Shown here: positions 31,601 through 42,289 of the stretch, piece by piece
How the letters are laid out: each line of letters begins with the position of its first letter
How positions within the stretch are numbered: position 1 is the stretch's first letter
Source of the DNA: Isochrysis galbana
Taxonomy: Eukaryota; Haptophyta; Isochrysidales; Isochrysidaceae
Length of the DNA: 64,000 nucleotides
Assembly (NCBI GenBank): GCA_018136815.1
Contig: CM030932.1
Coordinates: 468,014-532,013 of the forward strand
Direction: 5' to 3'
The notes under the pieces: model-generated
The model's input: only the letters and a program-made list of their open reading frames with translations
What the model was told of the DNA's origin: nothing
Databases searched by the model: none
Made by a program: the position numbers and the translations under genes

Positions 31601-32639
31601 TACGGGTCACCTGGTCGGAATTGCTGCATGTCCTAGAAACGGGAGAAACGGCTGATATCACCCAATGGGGAGCTCTTCTACCTTCTACCCATGGTCCCCA
31701 GGAGATGCAATGTTGCTTTGACTGCCCTCTTTGAGACCTTCAGTGACCACCAAGCTTGGTTTTGTCATCTAAGTGTCCAATCCGCTAGCCTCCTGCTCCA
31801 AAAGGTCTAAAATAAAACTCCTCTGGTGCGAGCGGACGCCCGAGTGCAGCACCGCATGCTAAATGTGGTAGCAAAAGTAAGCAAAGACAAGCTCCGCAGA
31901 GTTGGTCATGGGGAGAGCTAAGGTTGAATGGGACGTGGAGATGGTTTGCTTCAGGTGATGGGATGTCTCATAAGCTCACCATAGGCTATAATGGAGGCAT
32001 GATCGGCAGAGTCCTAGAAATCCAAGAATTTTCTAGGACGTGGTCCTAGTTTCTAGGACGGAATTTTTTGTCCGTTTGGGTTAGGGTTATCAAATGTGGA
32101 CCAGGTGAAGTCATCACGCGATTCAAATTGGAACAACATCCTACCGAAGAAGCATCTAAGAAGTCAATGAGGTACTAGTATATGTGCTGCAGAATGAGCT
32201 CGACCTAACGTGATGTCTACGCGACGACACGGCGTACAACCTTATCTTCCTCCGCCTCTCACGCGGCTCACTTGTCTGGCACAGAAGATCTCGTAGTACC
32301 GGCGGCGTGGGGGGGAGAAGAGTACGAGGGGGAAGGGGGAGGGGGGAGGGCAAGGGGGGGGAGGGGGGGGAGGGGGGGGAGGAGGGGGAAGGGGCGGGAA
32401 GGGGGACGGAAGGGGGGGGGGGGTTCGGGGCTTTCGTAAAAAAAATGCTAACCAAACCTGAGGTTGCAGCCTCTCAGACTCTAGACTTAGACTTAGACTA
32501 GACCCTTGTGTATATAAAGGAATACCATGATATACTATGACCATGACTATGGACATTCGTCATCAAAGGCTCACATCGAGCATCCGAGCATCCGTCCTAC
32601 ATATTCGACGGACCGCGATCTCGTTATTGGTATGTATTG
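31601..32639. other. Intergenic region with a G-rich tract
   Basis: No gene recognised. TCCTAGAAA/TTTCTAGGAC inverted motifs lie at 32010-32055. 32310-32425 is almost pure G with some A. Otherwise featureless. Confidence 0.5.
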
Positions 32640-32945
32640 GTCAAAGCGCGGTGGCGGTGGACTGGCCAATGGCCAATGGCCAATGGCGTGGGGCCATCAG
32701 GCGTGCTTGTTGCCAAGAATAAAGAAGTAGGAAGTAGGTGCTTGTTCATTCGTAGTGTGTGGTGTGTACAGGGTCTTGTATGCCATGAGGCACGGCAGGG
32801 CGGGCGGGCGGTTCCGTTCTCACCCTCACATAGCCTCATAGCTCTCGTATATATAGCTCTCACAGCTCAAGTGAGGAGTGGAGAGAAGGGGGGCTCGTGC
32901 CCCCCGCCGAGTGGATGAACCAAAGTGGTACGTAAACTTGCGTTG
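32640..32945. mobile_element. RepB fragment, degraded
   Basis: GCCATCAGGCGTGC (32694) and GAGGAGTGGAGAGAAGGGGGGCTCGTGCCCCCC.. with AACCAAAG.GG.ACGTAAACTTG (32872-32942) match the end of the copy at 46249-48164. The GGGGGGCTCGTGCCCCCC hairpin is at 32888-32905. Confidence 0.55.
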
Positions 32946-32977
32946 CACTAGCTCCACAATGTAATGGCACGCGACGC

Positions 32978-33072
32978 TTTCGCATACTACAAGGCCCACC
33001 TTCAAGAATTTTTTTTCGCATACTACAAGGCCCACCTTCAAGAATTTTTTTTCGCATACTACAAGGCCTATT
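32978..33072. repeat. 36-bp tandem repeat, about 2.5 copies
   Basis: Unit CGCATACTACAAGGCCCACC followed by TTCAAGAA and eight T. Two units are identical and the third is partial. Confidence 0.9.
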
Positions 33073-33643
33073 GAGGAGCAGCAAGTGCGCAAGACTTGTC
33101 ATCCAGCCCGTGCAATCGCGAAAGATTGAGATTGCATAGGCCACGCGTTAGAGCATTACTAAGGCTCTTATGTACTAGTATTGCTTTATCGCACGCGGCA
33201 TTTCTAGAGCCCAAACGCACTGCCTAGCGTTAGCGTGTGGTCGTCTCCACGGAGGGACCCGCGGCAGGAAGACTTCGTCACAAGCCAAGTCACAGATATG
33301 CAGCTATCGCGCTTGAAGAGAGGAACCAAAGCTAGCTGTCTGGCTGGCCGGGCCGATTGAAGAAAAGGTTATCTCGTTGGGTATCAACGTCGAAAAGGCC
33401 CTGCGCGACCGCGCGGGCGCTCACATGTGCCGTGGAGGCAGTCGAATATACCTAGTCGCACTGCGACGCTGCTAGTGGACGCCATAGCCCGCAATGCTCA
33501 GGGCTGCACCGAACGCGGCGGAAGGCGGCCGCAAACGGCGGCTGACGATGCTTCACTTGCGCGCCGCCGTACTCAGCCGCTCCATATGCGTCTCATGCCG
33601 AATGCGGTCAGGCACCCCCCCCCATTGTGTCAAGACGCGCAGC
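33073..33643. other. Downstream region of the GOT1 gene
   Basis: No gene recognised; probably contains the 3' UTR of the minus-strand GOT1 gene. Confidence 0.5.
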
Positions 33644-35191
33644 TCACACCGGCAAGCGCGCCTTGGCGACGAAACGGTCTGTGAAGGCGCGGACTGGCGG
33701 CAACGCGAGCACATTTCCCACGATCGGAAGGTTGCGCAGGAAGCCTAGCACAACAGGGAAGAAGTCGCCAAAGAGATTGAGGAAGCCGAAGAGCTCAATC
33801 GCCATACCTATGCAGTGAGAGAGCGGCTTCGGATCGGATGTCTAAGAGGCGCTGGCTGATGCACACGTGGCGCCATGTACCCCCACGGCTTTGGGGCGGG
33901 CGGGTGGCGGTGTGCGCACCAAAAACGGGCCATCCCACGAGAACAAGGAAGATGCCGCCAAGGAAGCATGAGGTGCCACGGACCTGCGGTACAGCGGATA
34001 GTGCGCCAAGCGTGAGGCGGACGCCAAAGAGGGACACTGTGCAGAAAGCGTTATGACTGGATGCGGAGAGCGAGCCGATCAAGCCATCGCACGCGTTATG
34101 GGGAGGAGATGTAGGCGCGTCGCAGCAGCAGGCATGGCCGAGCCGAGCGGATGCAGCACCCACTTTTCGCTTCTGGAAGAAAAAGCGGAAGACGCCGCGC
34201 GGCCCGATGATCAGAGAGACCCCAGCCAAGAAGAGGATCTGAGGCGCATGCAAGAGTCGTGGTCAGCGCGGGGTGAGTAGGCCCAGGACAGACCCACACA
34301 TGGCGCTTGCACACTGCTTGCGCGCAAGGGAGTGAGATGTGGCACTATGGGCAGAGAATCAGCCTGCGCCCTCTCACATTGCCCATTGCGAGGAGCCCTT
34401 TGTCGAAGAAGAGCATAACGCCGAGCACCAGAAAGAGGACGCCTGCGCATGTGAGCCCCAACCCGATCTCTGTGGCCGGAGGGGATGGCGTAAGGTGAGA
34501 AAGGAGGGGGTGGTGACAGGGCGAAGCGTAGTGTAGCGGAGCTCGTGATAAGACGAGAGGGAGGGTGGAGGGAGAGAAAGGGTAGAAAATGTCGCCCGCC
34601 ACCAACTCTCCTTTTTCCAACTGGTTGGGGAGCTGCGCCCGGCCCTGCCGTACTGACCTCTCCCTGCCTCTCAACCTCCCTCCTTTGTCCTCCCTCCCTC
34701 CACTCTCTCCCACCGTCTTCTTTCAAATACGGAAGACTTAAGGAGAATGAGGAAGGAAGGGGAGAGCAGACAACAAAGGGGGGGCACGCTGCACCCCTCC
34801 TCCCCGCCCTGCCCCTCGCCCTCCCTCCCTCCCTTTCTCTCCCTCTCCACCTCTGAGAAGCTGAAACGAGAGAGGAGAGGGGGGGCGGGGAGTGTGGGGG
34901 TGGGAAAGGGAGAGAGAGGGAGAGAGAGGGTGAGCGGGGGTGGTGAGGAGGGGGGGAGAGAGAGAGACAGAGAGGAAAGACGGGAGATAAAGGGAGGTAA
35001 AGGGAGGGAGGGAGGGAGGGAGGGAGGGAGGGAGGGAGGGAGAGGCTGAGCGGGGCAGGGAGAGGAGAGGCCGTACACCCGTGCGCCGCCGCCACCACCA
35101 CCACTCCTCCTGCAGTGGGAGGGAACGAGAGAGAGAGGGAGGGAGAGAGGGAGAGGGAGAGGGAGAGAGGCGCACTCCGGTAGTCATCCAT
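33644..35191 (-). CDS. GOT1: Golgi/ER vesicle transport protein GOT1
   Basis: Five exons (35191-35176, 34469-34378, 34238-34164, 33983-33920, 33807-33644) give 136 residues, the family's usual length (about 138-140). All junctions are GT-AG with matching phases: 1, 0, 0, 1. GOT1 is a four-TM membrane protein needed for ER-Golgi traffic. Seen in order: MDDYRKIGLGLT; a first TM with FFDKGLLAMGN; ILFLAGVSLIIG then FRFFFQKRK; GTSCFLGGIFLVLVGWPVFG; and ELFGFLNLFGDFFPVVLGFL, ending in the family-typical short basic tail KARLPV. The first intron (about 700 nt) contains the GGGA microsatellite. The first exon has only five full codons. Confidence 0.95.
34560..35175. repeat. Polypurine/GGGA microsatellite in GOT1 intron 1
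   Basis: 34990-35042 is (GGGA)n, with GAGAGG and GGGGTG repeats around it. Frames in this stretch on either strand are repeat artefacts. Confidence 0.85.
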
Positions 35192-35462
35192 CGCTCCTTT
35201 CTCTCTCTCTCAAATTCCCCCCCCGGTGTTTTTTTTTATTCCCACCTCTCGCCGTTCCAAAAATGGATCGAGATGCCTCGCACGCTTTGTGGCTCTGAAG
35301 CTGTAAGTTGGGAAAAAAACCTCTTAATAATCTCGCCGCGCGCGACCCTGCACAGCCTCCCTGCAGCCACGCCCGCTTCCCTTATCACCCCTCCACCTGC
35401 CTTGCGGCTCGTTCCCTCGTGCTCTACCTAGGGGCTGGGTGTAGTGTGTAGTGGGTTTCCAG

Positions 35463-35990
35463 TTGGCCCAGGCCAGAGTTTCGCGAAATGTTTTGCAAAA
35501 TTTGGGTGAACCGACGAAATCGAATTTTTTGACCGAAATTTGGGTGCAAGTGCGAGGCGCTGAAGAACGGCGCATAGCGCATAGCGCCGAAGCGAAATTT
35601 GGGCCCCGACCGAACGAAGCGCCCTCCCCCCCCGTCCCCCGTCGCCTCCCCCCCGCATGCGCAGCATGCGCATGACGCCCTCTAAATAAAAATTAGTTAC
35701 AACTGGGAATATCGGCGGCTTCACTGAGCCAAATGCGACGATGCACTTACTATTGATTGCGTCCGTATGAGTTGTATACAGTTAGTGTAGAGTATAGCAC
35801 GTACGCGAATACTGTATAATGTTAGTTAGGTGCGTATCGATGCGCGCGGAGCGCGCTAGCGCCATTAACCGAGAGCAAAGCAAAATACCCCCGAAATTTG
35901 GGTGGAGCGGGCCCGAAACTTAGCGAATTGCGTGCGAAATTTCGAAACGAAATTTGGGCGGGTCCGAAACGAAACTCTGGCCTGGGCCAA
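35463..35990. mobile_element. hAT-like MITE (528 bp) with 21-bp TIR and 8-bp TSD
   Basis: The ends TTGGCCCAGGCCAGAGTTTC.. (35463-35483) and ..GAAACTCTGGCCTGGGCCAA (35970-35990) are perfect inverted repeats of 21 bp. They are flanked by GTTTCCAG on both sides (35455-35462 and 35991-35998). Close to both ends lie several copies of CGAAATTTGGG (near 35498, 35530, 35592, 35892 and 35950), like the subterminal transposase-binding repeats of hAT elements. No coding capacity. Confidence 0.9.
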
Positions 35991-36118
35991 GTTTCCAGTG
36001 GCACACGGTGTGTACCGGTCCCCGCCGATGCCCGATGCGGCTTATCACTCTCCTTCCTTTTCCGCCATCGGGCTACCGGTTGTTGAAGCTGTAAGTTGAA
36101 AAGAGAAGGGCTTCATTC

Positions 36119-36314
36119 CTGGATGGGAAATACGGTGCTGGGGCCTGCAAATACAGCCAAATACATATGTATTTGGCCTTTGGCCAAATACATTCCAAAT
36201 TCATTCGAGGCCTACAACCCACACAACCCAGGACGCGCTTCAAATATACAAATACAGCCAAATACATATGTATCTGGCCAAATACGGTAAATGTAAATAC
36301 GTATTTCCCATCTA
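36119..36314. mobile_element. Small MITE (196 bp) with 10-11-bp TSD
   Basis: TIRs CTGGATGGGAAATACG at the left and CGTATTTCCCATCTA at the right (one internal mismatch), flanked by GGGCTTCATTC at 36108-36118 and 36315-36325. The interior contains a repeated CAAATACATATGTAT palindrome (36159-36174, 36257-36272). The TSD length suggests a Mutator-like origin (usually 9 bp), but the class is not certain. Confidence 0.78.
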
Positions 36315-36329
36315 GGGCTTCATTCTTCA

Positions 36330-37430
36330 TTCAAGGGTCAAAGGTATGGTGTTGGGTGTTGGGTGTTGGGTGTTGGGGGTCGGGGAGGGTACACTGGGGC
36401 TTGCCACAAGAGCTCTTGTAAGGTCATAAGTCATAAGTATGAAAGGCTATACCTACACGCTACAAGAGCCAATGCGCCAATGCCAATCTGCCAATGCGAC
36501 AAGCATATGTATATGCACTCTAACTCTAGCTCTATTCGAATACTCTATTAGACTCTATTCTCTATTCACATTGTCAGTCACTGTCACTGTCAGAACAATC
36601 ACAATCATAATCATCACTGCGGTGCGGCAAATCATACAATCATTCCCACCATCTACCTCCACCATCTGCTTTGCCAACACCCGCCGCACTCGCACGCCCG
36701 CGCTGAGCCTGCCCTCGAGCTGACGAGCTGGACCCCCCCCCCCAATCCTTGGTGACAAGGCACAAGGCACAAGGCTTGTGCACAAGGCATACGGGCATAC
36801 GGGGGCCTCTAGGCGGCACCGCGGCACCCGTGGCCGGTGGCCGGTGGCCGGCGGGGGCGAGTGTACATGGGAGAGGCAAGGAGTGGCCGGTGGCCTATGG
36901 CCTATGGCCGGGGGGCCATGGGCCATGGGCTGAAAGCTGAGAGAGCTAAGCTCAAGCTGTCGCATCCGCGATCGACCTTTTTGTTTTAGAAGTTGTCTGC
37001 GTTTCTATGTCCCCTCCTTGCAGGCTAGTCACTAGTCACCGTCGCAGGATCCTACATTCGCCCATTCGCCCTTGTTGCCCTCGCCTCCTTTGTCGCCTCC
37101 CTTGCCGCCTGCTTGCCCCTCACCTGGCTTACCTCCTTGTGTGCTCCTCGCGTTTTAGGCTAAGTCGCGCGTTCAGGTATCGCCGGTGCAAGGAACCGCC
37201 CCCTTGTGTGACCCTGATTCCCCCTCAGGTGTTGGCCGTTGGATGATATCGTGGCGCTATTTTACTTCGGTCTTCATCAAATCTCACTTAAGGGTTTTCG
37301 AAAGATTCCCTCCTTATTCCTGTGCGTAACGGTCGCCCCCGGATCGTCCGTCGCCCCGTCGCTCTCTTGTCGGCATTCTCTTCCTTGTTCGATCTGTCAG
37401 CAGGTTCTTGTGCGTTCCGCGATAAGGATA
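36330..37430. other. Intergenic region with short simple repeats
   Basis: Contains GGTGTTGGGTGTTGG repeats (36350-36378) and GGCCGGTGGCC repeats (36830-36920). No gene recognised. Confidence 0.45.
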
Positions 37431-37830
37431 CGTTAGTGTGGAAAGTGTTGACGTGAGTGTAGTGTCATCTCGTCGGTCCATCGGCCTCTAGCCGTCTGTC
37501 GTCTGTCGTTCTTCGTTCGTCGCTCTCGTTCTCGTTCTCGTTCCCGTTCTCGTCCCTCGTTCTCAACACTACCTCAACACCAAACCTCACCAATCCCTCA
37601 GCCCTAGCCTATCCATCCCGATCCGCCCAGCCATGTCCGCTCCGTCGTCGCGCTCGCCCTCGCCCAAGCCCGTCCTCCCGCCTTCCTCTGCTGAGGAGGT
37701 GGTCCAGCCCGTCATTCCATCACTCCCGGCCTCCTTCGCCGCGCCTTCCGCCGATCGTCTTCCTTCCGAATCATCGCATATCGAGCCCGTGGTCATGCTG
37801 GATCCGTCACAAGCCTTTAGCCTTTAGCGA
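37431..37830 (+). mobile_element. LINE-like 5' region with MSAPSSRSPSPK ORF start
   Basis: A CTCGTTCTCGTTCTCGTTCC-type run (37505-37560) and an untranslated stretch lead to an ATG at 37633 opening MSAPSSRSPSPKPVLPPSSA. The arrangement and protein start resemble 52320-52530 (MSLSPPSSPSLKPACPPSSA) and 41080-41260 (MSAPAVTQ). Probably the 5' UTR and gag-like ORF start of a non-LTR element; the body is missing. Confidence 0.4.
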
Positions 37831-38029
37831 GGGTGGTCATGTCAATGAGCTCTGTCTACCACAAGGCTTTCAAGTGATGGTGTGATGGTAAGCACACATA
37901 TCCGATCTCCTTTTAGTCCTAACTGGCCGGGATGGCCATGCAAAAACCATAACTCACCTCGGACGGCGGACGGAGGAAAAGAAAAAGCAGCGGCTAAAAA
38001 CAGCCAAAAAATCTGTCTACAGTCTGTCT

Positions 38030-38235
38030 TCCGCCCCCCCCCCCCCCCCCCCACTCTTCTCTCTCTCCTCTCTCTTCCCTCTCTCCTCTCTCTCCTCTCT
38101 CTCCTCCCTCTCCTCCCTCTCCTCCCTCTCTCTCTCCCTCCCCCCCCCCCCCCCCCCCTTCTCCCTCCCTCCCTCCCCTCTTACTTTCTATCCTCCCCTC
38201 CTTCCTCCTGTTCTTCCTCCTCCTTCCCCATTTTC
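38030..38235. repeat. Pyrimidine tract (C-runs, CTCTCC units)
   Basis: Two C-runs of more than 15 bases bracket CTCTCTCC/CTCCCTCTCC units. No credible coding frame. Confidence 0.9.
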
Positions 38236-40720
38236 TTTTCCTCGTGTCCGGCTGTAATTTGAATTCGGTGTTCGGAGGCCATGTCGGCCCGTCCGACGAG
38301 CTACGTCCCTCCCGCCGTCGCTGCGTCGTACGAGTGCAGGCGCGCACAGAGCGGTGTAGAGCCCCCTAGCTCGATGGAGCCAATGCGCTCCTTATCGATC
38401 ACCAGGACGGGCTCCTTGGCTCCATTCTGTTGAGCTGCCAACGCCTCGACGTTGCGGCATCCCCTCCCTCCTCTCTGCTTAACACTGCTCCGCCTCCCTT
38501 CTCTCTGCCTCCCACTGCTCCGCCCCCTTTCTCCCAGCCGCCCACTGCTTCGCCTCACTCCTCCGCGCGTCCACTGCTCCGTTTCTCTTCTCCCCGTTTC
38601 CAACTGCCCCGCCTCCTCGCCTTCCCCCACCGAGCTCCAGTTTCCCTGCCTCCTTTGCTGGACGCCCCATCACCTTCCATCACCTTCCCCTTCCGACGTC
38701 CCTCTCCTCCACCCCTTCCGCCCAACCTGCTCGCAGCACAATTTCCCTTCCCAATTCTCGACCTCTCTCTATTCCCGCTCTTGCCTTGTCTCTTGCCCCC
38801 CTCTCTGACAAACTACAGCTCCATCCGTTCGACCGATGGCAGCGCTTCCTGTCATTGCCCCCAACTTGTCCCACACGCCTTCCAGTTGCGGAAAAGGAGC
38901 TGGGATCGTAGAGGAAGATTTGGGGGAGAATCTCAACCACGGGTCACAGCTGCTTCGCCTGCCCTGCCGATGGCAGCAACCCCCTTCCATTTGTTCACAT
39001 TATTTCCCTTTTGTTCCCCTGCTCCTCCTCCCGGGACACAATCTCTCCCTCGCATCCGTCGATGGCGGCATCTGCCAAAGACTGCCCAGCTTTCCTTGCT
39101 ACCTTCTACCCTCTTCATATTTGAGCTCCTACCAAAGGCAGTTCAGGCACATGTGCCGGACTCCACAAGGCCTCTCCCAATTCCCAGTCCGCGACTGACC
39201 CCAATAACTGAGCCTCTTGGAGTGGATAAGTTGTCGCGTGCCATGAGAGCTCGCCATCAGCGGTGAGGCGTGCCACCCTCGGCTCTCACGCTTCACCTCC
39301 TTCTTTGCCCTCCTTATAGACTGCGTACCGGAAAGCGGCCGCCTATCTGGTCGTCGCCGATTGCCGTCTTCCAAATCCCGCTCGTCGTGTACGCTTTGGT
39401 AGAGGAGGTGTGGGCTAGCCGTCCTTCTCTCCGGCACAATGTCCTTTCGGCTCTCATGTGATCGTCCACAGGGTTGACCGGCTACTTTGTACAAAGATTC
39501 ATGCACCCCTGCACTCATTCGTGCCGCGCACCCACAGGTTGTCCATCATGGGGAGGGAAGGACGCGGAGCTTCTACTCATTAACTGCGGGACAGCCACGG
39601 ACGCAGTACGTGGCCGGCCGGCGAGTCAGCTATGGCGCCGTGCCGACCGGGATCAAACATCAGCCGAAGAACGCAGCTGGTACGAATCCCACCCATTTGC
39701 GCGCTCGCTGACGCGCTCCTCGGCCACATCCGACCGAGAACCCGCGACTCCACCATAGTGCCCCCTCGCTCGCTTCACGCAGGCCTGATATGCTTTCCGA
39801 CTGCCCGCGAGGCCTGCGCCGCAGACGTGCGGGCGGATGCCTCGCCCGATTCGACGAGCCTAAAGCTTGCCGTCTTTGAGCTCAGGTCAGGCGCTGTGAA
39901 TCGCGGTCGGTCGGGTGAGCTCCGCGCGAGCTCACTTGTCCCAATACGATTTGAGCCCATCCCGCGTGAACTTCAACAACTGGCGCGGCCTCGTTCTCGC
40001 TGGTGGGCGCCTGCATATGGAGGGTGCTAGGTAGCACGCGGGGAGACGTGTGAGTGCTGCACGATACCATTCTTGAACCAACGTGCCGTGACCCGTGGTT
40101 GGTCGCACGGTCGCATGCGATCTTCGGACGGGCACGAGGGACGACCGGCAAGCGGTCCAACACGAGCCGATGAACCCTAGCCACCCGTTGCCTAGGCGTG
40201 GCGGGGCGGTCAGAACGGTGGCATAGCTGTCGAAGGCCGAGTCTTTTTCGGCCTCGCTGCAGCATATGGGAGGCCGTGTGCGACGATGGTCAACGCCTTC
40301 TCGTGCAAACAGCGCCTATGAGTTTGTATGAGCATTTTATTTTTCGATGTTGGTGTTGTGTGCATGTTGGTATTGTGACTTGTGAACATTGTGGTCCATG
40401 TGCGGACTAGATGCGCTCGTAGAAGAGCGGCTGAGTTGTGCGTTGTGCGGAGCCGACTTGTGCGTGCAGTCAACTGTAGCAAACTATGATCGCAGTAGAG
40501 ATGGCTTGAAATTGATGGATGCGGGGGCATGGCTCGGCGAGAAGGAGGCTGTCGGGTTACGGGGTTAGGACTGCGCCAAGCAGGCAGCTGAAAAAAAATT
40601 CGTCTTAAAAATCTCCGCTACGTGTGCGGCATGAGGCAGCATGCTAGTGACCCTCCCTATTACCCAACCTTAACCACCGTCAACCCCTTTCCCCTTCCCC
40701 AGTTCTCTCTTTAACGGAGA
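38236..40720. other. Region without recognisable genes
   Basis: 38440-38660 holds CTGCTCCGCCTCCCTTCTCTC-like repeats that give Pro/Ser-rich frames. 39310-39465 (plus; IAVFQIPLVVYALVEEVWASRPS) and 39967-40020 (minus; flanked by ATGCAG and GTGAGC) could be exons, but no family was recognised and no continuous gene model could be built. Confidence 0.35.
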
Positions 40721-40724
40721 TACT

Positions 40725-40885
40725 GAGATACTAAGGCTGTGAATATAGTAGCGCTTGGTACTATATTACCAAGGCTACCAACCCCGCACTGGAGCTACTA
40801 CTATGTAACATAGTAGCACTCGGGCACTACTACTATGTTAACATAGTAGCAGTTTTGGCCTTGTTGCGGGTGGGGGGAGGGATAT
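40725..40885. repeat. Fold-back repeat starting ACTAAGGCTGTGAA
   Basis: Contains ACTACTATGTTAACATAGTAGC and similar palindromic motifs. It shares its start and GCACTCGGGCACTA-type centre with 45897-46050. Probably a short MITE family. Confidence 0.45.
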
Positions 40886-41079
40886 TTTTGGATACGTGCT
40901 ATACTTAGCACGCCCCATCTCCCACCCCACCTCGGTCCGGCAACTCCAGATTCCCCCTCGCGTGGAAATTAACCCCGCGCTCCGAGAGCTCTCTTCATTC
41001 CTCTATCACCGTCTCGCTCCTCGTCCTTTCGGCAGTTCTCCCCCGATTACTAGTGTAAATGGTCCGTTTATGTTAGTCT

Positions 41080-41390
41080 TTTGTGTCATCGTCATCGTGT
41101 TCTTTGTTTGTTTCCTCTGTCCCGTCCTCCTTCGTGATCTGCGCCGGTCCCGTTGCCTCCATCATGTCTGCCCCTGCCGTCACTCAGTTCGCATCCGAGC
41201 ATTCGGGAGAGGTCCACGCCGGGCCTGGCACCCCTCCCTCGGCTCATCCCGTCCCCGTTCCGCCCGCACTTAGTTCCGCCTATCTCTCCCTGGCGTCTCC
41301 ATCAAGTCATACATGCGTCCATTCCCACCCCTCGCACTCACACACCACACCGCACTCGCACTCCTTCTCCACACAGGCCTACTAGCAGTA
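41080..41390 (+). mobile_element. LINE-like 5' fragment (MSAPAVTQ start)
   Basis: A T/C-rich leader (41080-41160) precedes an ATG at 41165 opening MSAPAVTQFASEHSGEV, similar in layout to 37431-37830 and 52320-52530. It becomes low-complexity (CACTCACACACC) after 60 codons. Confidence 0.35.
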
Positions 41391-41617
41391 CTAAGGGTAG
41401 TAGCGGCGGTCGGCGGAGCTCAGTCTCTGTCGTAGTCGTACGTAGCATCGGCGGCGTGTGTGTAATCTGCAGTACAAATTAGGTGTATATTTTTCACATA
41501 CACATAGCGTGCGTTGGGCGCTGGTTACTATGAAAATGTCGATATGACTCTACACCACACACCACACAATCACACCGTCACATCTCGTACATACACACTT
41601 TTAGACATTTTGAGACA

Positions 41618-42270
41618 ACTAAGTTTATACTTAGACGCGATGGAGCGCGCCGCCGCGACTCCCCTCTCCTTCGGGCCCCCCGCCGAGGGCGCCCCACCAG
41701 CGACCATGGAGCACCGGTTATCGAAAGAGTCCTAAGCAGGTTCACGGCCCTCGTCAGAGGTCGGGAACCTCCGGACAACTTCTTAACCGCACGCACGCGC
41801 AAGGCCTCCCTAGGAAGGAAGCCGAAAATCAAATCTCCACACGACCTCAGCGCCCCTGTCTTCTTAACTAACAATAAAGGCGCCCTAGTCATGAGCACGA
41901 ATCTATCTCTGGTAGCGGAAGCCCTCAACATAGCAGAGCGACTAGCCTAACCAAGCGACCCCGCGCCGCGAGCCGCCCACCATCCTAAAGTAGACCCCAG
42001 ACACACTGACCACAGCTGCCTGACACCCAGCACAAGGAGCAAACACACAATAGCCGGTAGCCCGATGGCATAGGAGGAAGGCGCGAAACAGGCCATCGCG
42101 AATCGGCACACACCGTCTGCCACTGGAGACCCACGACACCCAGCCCCTAGGTAGAGCACGAGGGGACGAGCCGCAAGGCAGGTGTAGGGGGAGTGAAGGG
42201 AAACGGGCGAGGCTGCGAAGATACCGTGCAGGGTCGCGCGCGCGGCGAGAATATTAAGAAGTTTTTTTTT
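41618..42270 (+). mobile_element. Retroposon with MERA-type head, foreign ORF tail and T-run
   Basis: The 653-bp element is flanked by a perfect 19-bp TSD, TTTTAGACATTTTGAGACA (41599-41617 and 42271-42289). It begins with ACTAAGTTTATACTTAG, a palindrome, then an ATG at 41640 opening MERAAATPLS. In another frame 41717-41950 encodes a convincing protein C-terminus (VIERVLSRFTALVRG .. LSLVAEALNIAERLA, stop) not found in the other MERA copies. About 320 bp of 3' sequence ends in a run of T. The long TSD indicates target-primed reverse transcription; the tail is T- rather than A-rich on this strand. Confidence 0.75.
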
Positions 42271-42289
42271 TTTTTTTAGACATTTTGAG

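Noticed and set aside
38430-39266. 278-codon Pro/Ser-rich plus-strand frame
   Set aside because: Driven by CTCCGCCTCC-type repeats; composition is that of low-complexity DNA, with no conserved features.
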